This document shows positions 1 to 11,479 of a DNA stretch of 64,000 bases, in pieces. The notes beneath the pieces were generated by a model that was given only the letters and a program-made list of their open reading frames with translations, was not told where the DNA came from and did not search any database. Source of the DNA: Albugo candida (lineage: Eukaryota; Oomycota; Peronosporomycetes; Albuginales); assembly GCA_040437565.1 (NCBI GenBank), contig JBDOQK010000028.1:1-64000 (forward strand), given 5' to 3'. The number at the start of each line of letters is the position of its first letter. The first letter of the stretch is position 1. A program made the position numbers and the translations under genes.

Positions 1-760
1 GATGCTACACCATTGTCCTTCAAATTTAACTTTGAGTCCTCTTGACACCAAAGCTGATACTGACAGTAGTCGTCGATCCATGCCTGGTACCAATAGCACA
101 TCATAAATGTTTACTCAAGCTGCATTTTCGAGTGTAACGGGAACAGTTCCAGTTCTTGTGGCTGTTAGTTGAAGGCCATTTGCAACAGTGATTTGAATTG
201 ATGATTTGACTTGTTCGAGATCCGTAAAATTTCTTGAAATGGACTCATGTGACTGCTGAAACCACTATCTAGTAACCAATTCATGTCAGACTTGTTCTTT
301 GACGCCATGAATGCGTGTTTGCTACTTGGTTGCCGTCTAGACTGCTGTCGATTTTGACGACATTACGCTATTCTATGTCCAGTACGTCCACATCCAAAAC
401 ACTTTCCATTGAACTTTTGTGCTGCTCCATCCCGTTGTTTATGGTTTCCTTGTCTTTCTTTTCTGAACTGCTGCTTCGTTGCTTTCAAAGCAAGTTCCCC
501 GGATTCCTTTCGTTGCAGCGATTCATATTCACGTTGGATCATTTCTTTCGCTTGTAAAATATCCATATTTGGTATGTTTTCGATGATTTTTACGATTGAG
601 TCGTATTCATCCAACAGAGTGCCTAATAGCAAGATGACTTGCTCGTCTTGAGTCAAAGTGTCTCCAATCGCAGCCGTTCTTGTGCAAATCTCCTCAAATT
701 TCTTGAGGTGTTCCAATGCATTTCCACCCTTTTCCATTTTGAACTCGTGCACTTGTCGTC
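1..760 (-). mobile_element. Ty1/Copia gag-protease remnant
   Basis: On the minus strand, 752-363 encodes the C-terminal part of a Copia Gag: a UBN2-like stretch with L-L-G-T-L and a helical region, then a zinc knuckle beginning CFGCGRTGH that is cut by a stop. About 60 bp further on (near 290-250) a short segment in another frame reads W-L-L-D-S-G-F-S-S-H-M-S, the Copia aspartic-protease active-site motif. Frames are broken between these parts, so this is a dead fragment. The 5' half of Gag is degraded towards 960. The element runs off the left edge of the window. Family assignment is firm from the motifs; the limits are approximate. Confidence 0.8.
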
Positions 761-1019
761 AAGGCCTTAACGTCATTGACTTTCCACATTTCTATTGCTA
801 GATCGGCCTTATTCGGAATCTTCAAGGCATCAATGATTCCGTGTAATTTTCTTCGCACAATAAGTCACTCTGTTCCATCGAGCTTGGGCTCATAACCTGT
901 TGAATTGAAGTGAGCTTTGACGAGAGATCGTTAGAGCCACGTCGTTCAGTGTAGATTGAAAGTACGTTTATTAAGGTTTTAGATTGCTACCTACAGTAGA
1001 TGTAATATTAGAATCTTCA

Positions 1020-2000
1020 GCATGGCCTTTATTGTCCAATGTGTCCACACCATCATCAACAAATTTCCCCTCTGATTGGCTAATATTCGTAAACCAATAT
1101 AATTGATCAATATGTGACTGTATAAGCACCAAAGATAAAATAATAAAATTTCTTGATTCATCTTTTTCTTGCACTTCTCCGAGTCCGAACGGTGCTTTGC
1201 TTCCCACAAGTACTACATAAACGTTTGTTTTGGTTTTTCCTTGGGTTCCACATATTCAAATCCAGATAAGTTGCGGCGCGTCGATCCATGTTCTTGGCGC
1301 GGTCGGGCGAGCAATTACTGGCTCTTGCGAAGTTTTTGGAATTTGTTGCGAAAGTGTCTGAATGTCGTAGCCTGCTTATCAAATGGCAAGGCTCCGAAGA
1401 AGGTGGCCACTTGATCAGGTAATATTGGGAGACTTCTGGCTGGCCACAATGGAGGAGGGCTTAGTTGGTGGGGCTTATTCAAGTGACGGATAGATGTAGC
1501 TCATTTGCAAGTTTTGGATTTCGACGCAGGTATTGACCCAGTTTTTGCTTATATGGATGATCACAGACGGCATGAATACTCGAAAGCACACGTCTTCGTC
1601 CTTTTTTGTGGCTGGCCGGCAATTTTCAACCGGTGAACGGCCATCTAAAGTTTTGAGGATTGCGGCTTGGAGGGCGTAGTACAGTCTGGTTTTACGAAAA
1701 ACAATTCCACGATCATTCCGCAGACATGTTTGAATGTTCCTCGTTAAAACCCCTTCTTCAGCAAATCCATCTACTTTGTTTTCAATTCTGTTTCGAGTCT
1801 GATGGGGATTGTATGGGTTCTTGTTGTGGTGGATGGCATATGGTTATGATCCTCTACAACCACGCCGATAGTCCAATTCAAGTCATCCTGTATGGCTTTC
1901 GAGCGGAAGGAACCTTTGACGAATACTGTCGAGGTCTTTAGTCTTCGCGTTTTTCCGTTAGACGAAGCAGATTGCGGTAAGACCCTCCTCGGTCGCATCT
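1020..2000 (-). mobile_element. Possible MULE-type transposase remnant
   Basis: The minus strand of 1998-1640 reads, with frame changes, a segment ending W-x-I-G-V-V-V-E-D-H-N-H-M-P-S, resembling the FLYWCH/FAR1-like N-terminal region of Mutator-like transposases, where a tryptophan precedes an H-N-H-x-P-S motif. Further along the same strand comes a stretch resembling the helical part that follows (L-D-G-R-S-P-V-E). Many stops and frameshifts follow down to about 1020. No inverted termini were found. The assignment rests on a short motif and remains tentative; it could be another DDE-type remnant. Confidence 0.35.
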
Positions 2001-3110
2001 GAGATGGACCGTATAGTGTGCATTACATTGCTAGAAGGATGATTTTGTCACTAAACCAGCACATTCATTTAATGCCTTTACCGTGGCTTCACGAGAACTA
2101 TATTCAACTCCAGCAATAATGGTTGATGGATGTAGCAATTCGTTCTGAACCGTGACATCCGATTCTTCACTGTATTTTGCATCCATATTTCGCTTGATTA
2201 AATCCCTTAATATTGCGCAACCCGTTGAATGTTGCTGTGTCTTAGATAGGGGAGCTTAAAAATGTGGAAAAGTGGAAAAGTGGGAATACGTAAGCTACTA
2301 TACATCTTATGTTGAAGGACTACCGTATCGACCAATCATGTTATATTACATAAATTAGCTAATACGAGTTGTTTTATCTGTGGCAATAGTGGCACGGCTT
2401 TTCATTTATTCATAGAGAAGGTTTAAAATGCCATGACTGAATTCAAATTATTACCGCTAAGAGCTGATTGACTCCTCTACACAATGGTGGCATCCTACAG
2501 AGCCTAAAATCCCTTCTCTAAATATCCGAATATGAATGTCCATGTACGCTTTAACATACCCCCTGTAAGTCTTAATACGTACTGAGCATATATAAGATCA
2601 TTTAAAGAAACAATGATCGCCACTTCTGGTACTTGATTGCTGCTACTGATTACTAGTGTTAAATAGGCGCGACTGCTGATGTCGAAAGGGCACGACCACT
2701 GAAAATAAACTATTAGAAAAGATAATAGGACCAAAAGCTTCAAATGAAACAGTTTCTCATTTACTTCACACTGTTCAAGAAGCATGGACAACAACAAGTT
2801 ATGATTCCAAACTCCCCGGAGACCCCCTCGCCTTAAGCTCCACTTCGCGCACACGATAATGCGACAAGTTTTAGCGCGTAGTTCTCTAAAGCAAGTGAGC
2901 ACGGGGCCTCTGACCATGGTGTAGACCGTCTAGACAGAATGGAGAGACTCATCGGGAACGTGATGAGTGATATGGCACGGGAACGCGTAAAGCGTACTTA
3001 GTTGCCCCCCCCGCGGAATTAAAATACCACATGAAGAGTCGTTTGAGCGTCTTCATCCAGCTATTGGGTGCCCCACGACAGCTCTCCAGAGCTGGATCGC
3101 TCATTGTAGC
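2001..3110. other. Gene-poor stretch, no recognised product
   Basis: The only long open frame is a 137-codon minus-strand ORF at 2917-2504 with one hydrophobic segment; it matches no family I recognise. Around 2670-2780 the sequence resembles 56440-56560 (shared words such as tgatgtcgaaagg), which lies next to the Copia element in the right part of the window, so it is probably transposon-derived. Confidence 0.4.
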
Positions 3111-3114
3111 CATG

Positions 3115-3563
3115 GGAGTGCAGATGCCGTTTTCTTCGCCGCAACCTTGAGTGCAGCAGCAACAGCTCTTTCCGACTGTGCAGCCTATGGCGCAAATAAA
3201 TATGCAGCTAGGGCAGCAATTCTTTCCTCAGCAAAAGTTTGTGACCAAGATGCCAAGTGTCACTGATATGAAGCTACCAATTGAGCGCTTTATTGGAAAA
3301 AATGAACACAGGACTTGGAGCTGGAATTAAAGACTGGGGTTGCATTTTCTGGACGAACTTGGTGCAGCTCCACAACTCAGGGGAGGCGAATGGCCTGAAG
3401 AGTTCAAGATGAGGACTCTAAATCGATATCTCGATCGCATCGGAAATACCAGCGGTTAAACATCTGAATGAACAAGATCTTGGAGGTGTACGACCGAGAA
3501 GTTACTGTCGCCCAAGCCACGCGGTTGATGCGAGCACGTAAAAAAAATGACCGCTCGCGGACG
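3115..3563 (+). mobile_element. Ty3/Gypsy gag remnant
   Basis: In pieces across frames the plus strand reads a Gln-rich segment, then a stretch with L-P-I-E-R-F-I-G-K and L-D-E-L-G-A-A and E-E-F-K-M-R-T-L-N-R-Y-L-D. These are typical of the Gag of oomycete Ty3/Gypsy elements. Stops interrupt it and the 100-N gap at 3564-3663 cuts it. It has the same orientation as the chromodomain Gypsy integrase starting near 6540 and may belong to it, but nearly 3 kb of unrelated sequence lies between. Confidence 0.6.
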
Positions 3564-4267
3564 NNNNNNNNNNNNNNNNNNNNNNNNNNNNNNNNNNNNN
3601 NNNNNNNNNNNNNNNNNNNNNNNNNNNNNNNNNNNNNNNNNNNNNNNNNNNNNNNNNNNNNNNGTAAACGCTAAATGATGCCATGTTGCGAGAGTACAAG
3701 CTAGCAGGAGGTTGTGAAAGCTCTCGTTAGGATAGTCAATATAGATGCGATAAGTTTGACAGAAAAGGAAGATCACTCCCTCGAGCTTGCAAAACAAGCA
3801 CTGTCGAAATCAGTGGATCTATCCTACCTGGACATCCGCTGAAGGTGTCTTTATTACTAGAATAACACTAAGTGACTTATCTAGATGGCTAGGCTATCTT
3901 GAATAATAACACAGATTAAAAACGATTCCTGAAAATACCTGTGATAGATAATAGTATGTCTTCTTGTTGATAGCTCTGTTTTGCGGTAATCACCACAATA
4001 TAAGACTGTGTCCAGTGTGTATATAGCTCAAAATTTTCCAAAGTAACGTGCTCATGAAACTATTGTGCTCCACACTAGGCTGAAAAAGTGGCATTCAACT
4101 GTAAGTAGATTAGGAATTGCACTTGCACTTCCACTTCCATTTGATGGTGCCGTACCCGCAGCAACGATCGTCTACTCCTAAAAAAGCAATCAAATAATCC
4201 TTTCGTTTCAAGCTCATCCAGCTCCTTAGCAAGCCGAATGCGTTCGTCTTCATCGAATCACTGCCGT

Positions 4268-5225
4268 AAATGTATCAATCAAACGACGATTCCGTTCGGT
4301 CCAGACGAAGTGCAGATCACCGCTTGCAATACAGGCCATGAAACCGATAAAATCTGCAGTGAGTCTTTTCATGTTGGTTGCAATGCTGGAACAATTGCAC
4401 ATGCAGTATGCATCCAGCCTAAACGGGAATGGAAAAATGGTCACAAGCAAGATCATCTCCAGCATAAATGTGCCGTGTCATCAGACTGGAAAAAGATAGG
4501 GAATTGCTAAACTCACCCTCGCTTTTTCCTAAACTCATCCCATGCATTTTTTAACCAATCATATTTCATCATCTTTGATAGTTTAGCCAATCACGCTTGA
4601 TCGGTTTAAACAATCATAAAACAGCAAATTTTTAATATCCTTGGGCGCTTTTGACATTGAAATCTACCGTCAATCATACCTTCCCGCAAAATGTCTATCA
4701 CGAGCCTCCTGGACTTCAATTGGATCTCACTCGAGGACGATGAACAAGCAATTAGAGCGGCGGCCCTCTCTGACGGCTTTCCAGTGAAAGTTGCACGATC
4801 CAGAAACGTCGGAAACAATCCTGAGACCGAAGTGCGAGTAAAAGTTTTCTAATCCACAAACCCGTCGCCTTCCCAGATACAGTATTTGTCAAGCAATAGG
4901 ACATAATGTCAGGAGGTGCAGGTTGCATCAAGTTCAACTTTTATCGAATCAATCAAAATGATGAAATATGTTCGGTTAAAATTGCATGGGGTGGGTTGAG
5001 TAAAAATCGAGGGTGAGTTTAGCAATTCCCAAAAGATATTTTAATTAGATTCCAGTGCGCTGATCGAACAAACGACGATTCCTATGTGTCTAGACGAAAT
5101 GCAGTGTCACCGCTCACAACGCAATCCATAAATCCGATTTAATTTGCTGATATGTTTTCCAATCCGACCGTAGTGCTAATACGATTGCACATGCAGTATG
5201 CGTCCATCTTGGGCGAGAGGAAAAA
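4268..5225. repeat. Degenerate direct repeat flanking the MITE
   Basis: 4268-4440 and 5066-5225 are diverged copies of the same about 165-bp sequence; shared words include acgacgattcc, gcacatgcagtatgc and tccag/tccat before a purine-rich end. They lie in the same orientation on either side of the MITE at 4499-5030. The duplication is therefore older than, or independent of, the MITE, whose own 8-bp target duplication is much shorter. No product was recognised in either copy. Confidence 0.6.
4499..5030. mobile_element. 532-bp MITE with 8-bp target duplication
   Basis: The ends are inverted copies: the outer 23 bp (gggaattgctaaactcaccc onward) are identical, and similarity extends imperfectly to about 75 bp (both include ccatgca and a tatttcatcat block). 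The element is flanked by perfect direct repeats AAAAGATA at 4491-4498 and 5031-5038. An 8-bp duplication fits hAT-type transposition. The interior has one 53-codon plus-strand ORF (4691-4852, begins MSITSLLDFNW) of unknown meaning; no transposase domain is recognisable, so it is probably non-autonomous. Confidence 0.85.
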
Positions 5226-5481
5226 AACTGATCCGAACTAGAAAGAAAATCCCAGATCGCACTCTAGAAAGAGTATTGATCGGATTTCACTACCCCACAC
5301 GAAGAATGCGTGCACACTATTATGTCGAGCGGAATATCCTTCAAGAACCAGAAACGAGATCGAACTGACAACATTCGAAAGGCTAGACGAAACTGTAAAT
5401 CTTCGAGTATCGGTAATAAACGTTTCGAAGATGCCGTGATGTAGCCATGAATATTTGAACTCGTTCTGAATCTAGTGCATC

Positions 5482-6055
5482 CTATCGCTCCCCTGATGAC
5501 CAATGTGTCAAGCTCGGACGACTCTTGGTTGGTTCGGGAGGTTCCAGACGATTCGTGAGAGTCCTGAGCGTGGAATTGATGGAAAATAATGCTGTCTCTC
5601 CTTGCTCTGTAGTCGCATATAAAAATCTACCACTTGTGTTTGTTCGAATCAAAGTGATGAGACCAAGCGTCCAGCGGATACGCTGCAGTATCTGAGTGAC
5701 TTCGTTGTCCAGTCGACACAGCAACGTTTCTTCAGCCATATCCGATGCGTTCAGCTCTTCGTCGCTGTGATACATGTCGACAAAATCTTCCTCCGTTGGC
5801 CATGTGTCGCTTTCACGAAAAAAGTCTTGCAGAATTCAAATCTCGAAAAGCGTGACAAAGAATTTCTTAAATGTTCGATGTGGTTCGTCCACAATGCCAA
5901 GATTGTACCAAACGTTTTGCATACTCGAATTACGAGTAGCAGCTTCATATTGTAATTCTTGGTCGCAGTGGAACCACATCGGTTGTTCCATGTAGTACTG
6001 ACGGCGTTGTGAAACATTCAAATCGGATATTGTAATGCCCCAATCCATCTGATGC
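5482..6055 (-). pseudogene. Unrecognised ORF interrupted by one in-frame TGA
   Basis: A single minus-strand frame runs from the gap edge (6055) to the stop at 5482, broken only by a TGA at about 5838-5836. Upstream of the TGA it reads D-W-G-I-T-I-S-D-L and an aromatic-rich stretch; downstream it is acidic, then basic, ending near W-S-S-G-E-R. Codon use looks protein-like on both sides, so this is either a gene with a nonsense mutation or two exons. A Gly/Thr/Val-rich low-complexity segment lies on the far side of the 6056-6155 gap. I recognise no family. The lower part (5503-5264) has a further unrelated frame. Confidence 0.4.
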
Positions 6056-6539
6056 NNNNNNNNNNNNNNNNNNNNNNNNNNNNNNNNNNNNNNNNNNNNN
6101 NNNNNNNNNNNNNNNNNNNNNNNNNNNNNNNNNNNNNNNNNNNNNNNNNNNNNNNTTGCCTTTGGGTCACTCTGTGACGAGGCAACGACAGTACCGCTTG
6201 TACCACCGGTACCACATCCTACACCGGTAGTACCGGTATTACCCTGTACCGTCACACTGGGGTGGGGGTACTTTCCACGTCATCACATAGGGGTGATGAC
6301 TCATCAAGAATCATGCAATCACCCAAGACAGGGTGACTCGTGAGGGTTGCCACGTCACTGCAAGTTGACGCTAGCACCCTTGGTTGTGTCGATATGTCGA
6401 CTTGAACCATTGTTTTCGAGAGGAAAGAGTTGAAAAAAGTCGTTTTTTCGAAATGTTTTTACTAAATTAGCGGGTTACGTAGTAGCCGGCAAATTGAGAA
6501 GTTACAAGGATTCATATAGAACCTGATGCAGTAAATTCA

Positions 6540-6872
6540 CAGCAAATATTATACGTGGTAGCGCATGCGGGGTCATCAGGTCATCGTACCAGTAACGCAA
6601 TATTGCACATATTGCCAAATCACGTGGCGTGGACGACGATGAAGGGTGATGTGAAGCATTTTGTAGATAAGTATACACATTTTTGGTCTCAAATTGAAAA
6701 AAATGTCCACGACCGTTTGTTGAAACATTGCGGGCAACACGGCCATATGAGATTATCGGTCGTTACCGAAACGAATAAACCGGTTCTGTCTGTTTTGGTT
6801 TTGTATGATGGTATGAATAGATCTTAGACTAGACCAGTTTGAACGCTATGGAGTAGTTTTACGATGGGCAAG
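6540..6872 (+). mobile_element. Chromodomain Ty3/Gypsy: integrase, first part
   Basis: The plus strand around 6555-6680 encodes the zinc-binding region of a Gypsy integrase (V-A-H-A-G-S-S-G-H-R ... F-V-D-K-Y), then degenerate integrase core to 6872. The gene stops exactly where the LTR of the nested element begins (6873) and resumes at 11480. Several stops show it was already decaying. Frame and motif order match the second part downstream, so both belong to one older element. Confidence 0.75.
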
Positions 6873-7068
6873 TGTTGTAAGTCCACACTTCGAAACGCAG
6901 CCTCCCTCTCCTCGTTCACATGGCGCCGTATAACTTATTACTTAGTTGTTAAAAGTTTGCCTTCTCTATTTACCAATTTTTGCTCTTCCATAAACCCGCT
7001 ACCCCGTAACCAGATCCGCACTCCGTGACTCAACTACAACATAGCCGGATCCGGTCCAGATCCAAAAC
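6873..7068 (-). repeat. LTR (3' LTR of the minus-strand Gypsy element)
   Basis: Starts tgttgtaagtcc on the plus strand and shares with 11289-11479 blocks such as cttcgaaacgcagcct, cttattact, gctaccccgta and ggatccggtccaga. Substitutions and small indels are frequent, so the insertion is old. The inner end is less exact than in the other copy. Confidence 0.8.
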
Positions 7069-7269
7069 TTCTTCCAAAAGGTATCTTCAGCTCGCTGATA
7101 ATATCTTTGTTTACAGGGTCCTCTTGGTGACGCAATGCATACGCCTGAAGCGCCGCAGGAACATCTTCCTTTGAATGAGCTACGGGCTCCTATGCATTCT
7201 CATTTCCGTCTAGGACGACAGGCTCATTGCTTTTCCATCACGTGGCCTTCACTATTGTGAGCGACATGG

Positions 7270-8050
7270 GCCAATAGGTCACCTTCGAATTTCAAATCTT
7301 GTCCGCATGAAATTTGAGACGCCCAGCTTTGCCTTCGCGTTCCTGGCCAGTGATAAAAAGTTTCGCCGTAAGAATTCAGTTTGAGCTGAACCCGTCACCG
7401 TTGCCGGTCTGAACCAGTGAGAACGCAAGTTGTCGCGCTTTGTGTGGGCGTTAAAGGCATGAATTTGTGCATGGTAACCGCGCTCGCACGAAGGTATTTG
7501 AATTGGAGTACTTGCAACTCGTGAATGCATTTCAACGTCATGTTCGGGAATGAACAGCTAGGCAGCGCGCCATCCCCGTCATCACCAGCGCTTCACCCTC
7601 CAAAGACGGCGACATGGATTAGTTGAGAACATATTGATACCAAAAGAAAATATTGAACGTAGCCAGTCACGCAAATGAATTCGCGATTCACTCGCGAGAG
7701 TATGAAATACTCGAAGTAGCTCTTTGTTTACCACTTTAACAGTTCCATTCGCCCAGGTTCATCGTGCAGCCTTGATGTAGGCGGGGGTCCCCGATCACTG
7801 CATTTTTGAGATGTGATTCTTGATGGCTTACTTAGCGGTTACATATTCCAAATGATGCAATCCAATATTAGCAATACCTCGCGCATGATTAAGGCATCTG
7901 CCCAGCGATGTCTTTGAGGTACACATACTTGATTGCATCTTCTTCAAGCACGTGAATATAGCGCTGTACCGTACTCGAATTCCCAATATACACATAGTCC
8001 CATTGTAATGTATCTTTCGGCTTCGTACCATGTAGCCCTTCTCCAAGACT
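7270..8050 (-). pseudogene. Gypsy integrase remnant
   Basis: Read on the minus strand, 7770-7600 gives W-A-N-G-T-V-K-V-V-N-K-E-L-L-R-V-F, the conserved region after the integrase catalytic core of oomycete Gypsy elements. Neighbouring pieces at 8046-7828 and 7530-7279 are in other frames. It lies between RNase H and the 3' LTR, the usual place. Confidence 0.7.
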
Positions 8051-8348
8051 TCACATTACTGTTCCGTCCGTATCACTAAAGTGTAAACATTGCTTTACAA
8101 ACACCTGAACATCTTGCTTCAATGTTGTCCAGTCGTAAAGCTCGGCCACATTTTGAGTCGTCACATCGACCCCTCCCCCTCCAGGACCACTAATACCAAA
8201 ATAGCCACTACGAACAGTGTAACCTGGAGCTCAGACGCCTCGTCTGGCATTCAAATTCTCCCGGATTTCGTACGGTACACGCCATCAAGATGTTGATCAA
8301 CTGAATCTTAGCTGCTTTCTGGGCTTAGCCAACTTCTTCCATGGTCGG

Positions 8349-8640
8349 CTATACATGATTCCCTTCCAAAGTTGGCGACAGCGGGCGGGGTTCTTGGTAA
8401 ATCACGCATACTGTTCGCATCGGCGAACCCCATCGGGATAGAAGATCCGCCCAGATATTTTCCACGCCAGTGATATCGTGTGTTTCATACCGATATGCCA
8501 TTAGAAGGATGGCCCACCGCTGCAACTTTGCGGCTGTGTATTTCGGTACACTTGCGATAAGACTGCGAGGATTGAACATATGCTAAAGATTCCGATGATC
8601 GGTAAACAAATTACATCCACTTAGGCAGTGCAGCAGGTAG
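8349..8640 (-). pseudogene. Gypsy RNase H remnant
   Basis: The minus strand reads F-T-D-H-R-N-L, a stop, then K-L-Q-R-W-A-I-L-L-M and E-N-I-W-A-D-L-L-S-R-W-G. This is the RNase H domain of Ty3/Gypsy elements, with the D of the active site and the final conserved D-x-L-S-R present. One in-frame stop precedes the 76-codon ORF. Confidence 0.85.
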
Positions 8641-9403
8641 TCGGCACGGCGACAGGTTTCCACAACGCGTAGGCCTCCTTTTCCACTATTTCCCACTTGA
8701 TGAAAGCGTCACTGAAGGTGCCACCTAAAAACATTGAAGGCTGATGGTCTTGCTAGTTCTAGTTCTAACTTTTTGTTTCCATTTGTTTAGAAACCTGCGT
8801 TATCACTGCTCCCCGATAACAATCCTATGAATCCGTGAATACGCATAGCTGCTTGTTGATTTCCAGGTGAGATAACTCCACTGATTTCGAGAGTTCCTTT
8901 TTTGCACGGTTGAGGCAGAATTCTTCTTTCTGGTCCAGCCTAATTCATCCATATTGACTTTCTTGACCTGATAGATTTTACGACATCCGGCTCGCTCGTA
9001 CTCTCGCTCTATGGCATCCGTTTACGTTGCCACTATGCGATTGTAGCCGGGAATCGAAGAACGCTTCCATCCCAAACGACACAGAAACTGCTGCAACTCC
9101 TCTCCATTTTTGTTAGGGAGAAGAAATTAACCAATGCAGCGATACGCCACGGATCATGCTTCATACCACTTCCACCGATAATGCGGCGCACTATTTTTCT
9201 TCCTGCTGGAAAAGCTGTTTTTGCTCGGGTTCAACTTCAAACGTTGCGTTTCGCACACCATAAGCACTTTCCCAACTATATCAACAGGTGTTGTTCATCC
9301 GTTNNNNNNNNNNNNNNNNNNNNNNNNNNNNNNNNNNNNNNNNNNNNNNNNNNNNNNNNNNNNNNNNNNNNNNNNNNNNNNNNNNNNNNNNNNNNNNNNN
9401 NNN

Positions 9404-9811
9404 TATTTCTGGAAACCAGTTTGTTCCATCGGTTCTTACGAGGACTTTCTTCTCCTCCGTAAAATCAACTTCTTCATGTTGAATGCAAACACCGACAGTC
9501 TCCTTTTGTAAATCGCCTTCATTTTCAACGCGGTCAAAGTCCACATCGGTCATACGCAACCTTGTGTTATGCAACATTTGGCGTGGACTGTAGCCTAATC
9601 GATGCAGGGCCTCTTTTCCTAGTAGGACCTGTCCCAATCCAGTCGGGAAATCTTTTTCCGCAATCCAGCAAACCACGTTTCTCAGCAAAATCCCACGTCC
9701 GTCGCGAATTTGAAGTTTAGCTTCACGACTTAAGGTAATTTCGATTTTTTTTGCTGAGCGAAATTCTGAGTTTGATTTGGTATCGCAAGATGTTGAAAAG
9801 TTAACCAACAC
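9404..9811 (-). pseudogene. Gypsy protease-region remnant
   Basis: A 136-codon open stretch (continuing into the gap) contains L-R-N-V-V-C-W and G-L-G-Q-V-L-L-G-K-E-A-L-H-R-L-G-Y-S-P, the C-terminal flap and following region of the retropepsin in oomycete Gypsy polyproteins. It is the longest intact frame of the element. It runs into the N gap at 9304-9403, so its true 3' limit is unknown. Confidence 0.65.
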
Positions 9812-11288
9812 CCTTTTGTCGTAACTGGTCTATAAGCTATGGGGTAAGTACTGATTCGTCGTCACTGCTATCCGGAGTGATCACAACTTCGTGATCATCT
9901 GCAACCCATCCCAATATAGTCCCTTGTGGCTTCTCGAAGACCTCTGCACCAATCCGATCATTGGTTCTCTAGTTTTTTCTGGTAGTTTTTGTCAAATACT
10001 TTCCTTGCTTCTTCTACAGAGTGACATTGGGCAATAAAAACACTCCGTCATCCTTCGAGCCATACTTGTAGCGTGCACCACGTGTACCCGTTACTGTTTT
10101 TTCGGCCTCGCTTTCCCACAAAACTTTGGCTGACCTCTATATTGAATTCGCAATGTTTTCTTCCGTCAGTCTATCTGTCAGTACCTTGTGACGGCTATCG
10201 TCCGGTAAAAACGATTCAAATTTGAGAAAAACTTTTCAACTGTATCTTGATCCAACTTACAAAAACCACCTTTGATCCTTTCATAGCCTTATTTTGATTT
10301 TTTTTCTTCAGTTCTCTGTGTATCATCTACCTAAATGTCGTCGGACGCAACGCGTTGGTGAAATGGGCCACTGTCATCTTCGGCTCGATTACTATGAACA
10401 TCTTCAGATCAAGCATGTCCAGTATTGTCAAATAGTCTGCAAGTAAACGCACTACTCTTGAATTCGCATCTTGCAGGTTTGTGTCCATGCTGAGATGTTT
10501 TGCATCTCTATATAATTTCTCGTAGTCGTCATTTTCAGAATCCGTACGGAGAGGAAGTGATTCAACCTACCTTGTTTCGTGCTGTTCCCCTCCGGCTTCT
10601 GCAATCTCAAATTGACGAATTCGGTTCATCACTTTGTGGTCGATACAGGCACCAACAGGCATCAAAAATACGCGACTTCAAATGCTCGCATTGAGCACCC
10701 TTACGCAACGATAGTACAACAACACAGGTCCATGAATTCCCTCTTCTCTTTGTTCATACTTTCACTATACGTCGGGGTTATAGGCATATTTGCCCCAGTC
10801 GCCAACGCCACACGCTCCGTGCGAATATAGCTTATCCCTCCATGGAACTCTCGTCTTGATTGGCAAAGAGTTCTCAACGTGCTTCACTAGCCGCACGCGA
10901 TCGCTTACCTAGATAGGATATCTTATGTTGCTGTATGCTTATCGCCTCAGCTGCCTCCTTCAACGCTTGGAACTGATGGGCAAAAACTCTTTCTGTTGCT
11001 CCATTTCCGGTTTCATGGATTGCTGTCACTCATTCAACGCCAGCTGGCTCTGATACTGCTGGGCCAGATATCCTGTGCGCTGTTTCTTCACTGTGTCTCG
11101 CCCGTTCCTCCGCAGCATTCGACACAACGGATCTCTACAACGACCTTTCCGGTATAACCCGTCTTGTCTGGGTCTGCACATTATTTTGAATGACGTGCTT
11201 CACTTCGCAGAGGGCTTTGTCGTCTGTCGTCACCACTCATGAAGGCACTCTTACTTGATAGCACGATACTTTCGGCTAAAGAATTCTT

Positions 11289-11479
11289 TGTTGTAAGTCC
11301 GCACTTCGAAACGCAGCCTCGCTGCTCTCGTTAACACGGCCCCCATGTAGCTTATTACTTGGTGGTTAAAAACTCTGCCTTATCTAGCTACCACTCCTTG
11401 TTATTCCGCAAACGCGCTACCCCGTACCCATATCCGCACCGCCAACCACAACGTACCCGGATCCGGTCCAGACCCAACA
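11289..11479 (-). repeat. LTR (5' LTR of the minus-strand Gypsy element)
   Basis: 191 bp, TGTTG...CAACA, homologous to 6873-7068. It is directly followed by GTAAG and by coding sequence of the interrupted plus-strand integrase. Confidence 0.8.

Larger units (their letters stand above)
6873..11479 (-). mobile_element. Degenerate Ty3/Gypsy LTR retrotransposon, nested
   Basis: Two about 190-bp direct repeats bound this element; each begins TGTTG and the right copy ends CAACA. The coding order on the minus strand is protease-like region (9811-9404), damaged reverse transcriptase (about 9280-8600), RNase H (8579-8349) and integrase (about 8050-7270), as expected for Ty3/Gypsy. The flanking 5 bp are GCAAG (6868-6872) and GTAAG (11480-11484): a target duplication with one later change. 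Every coding part has stops or frameshifts. A 100-N gap lies at 9304-9403. The gag part (about 9820-11280) is too degraded to read. Confidence 0.85.
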
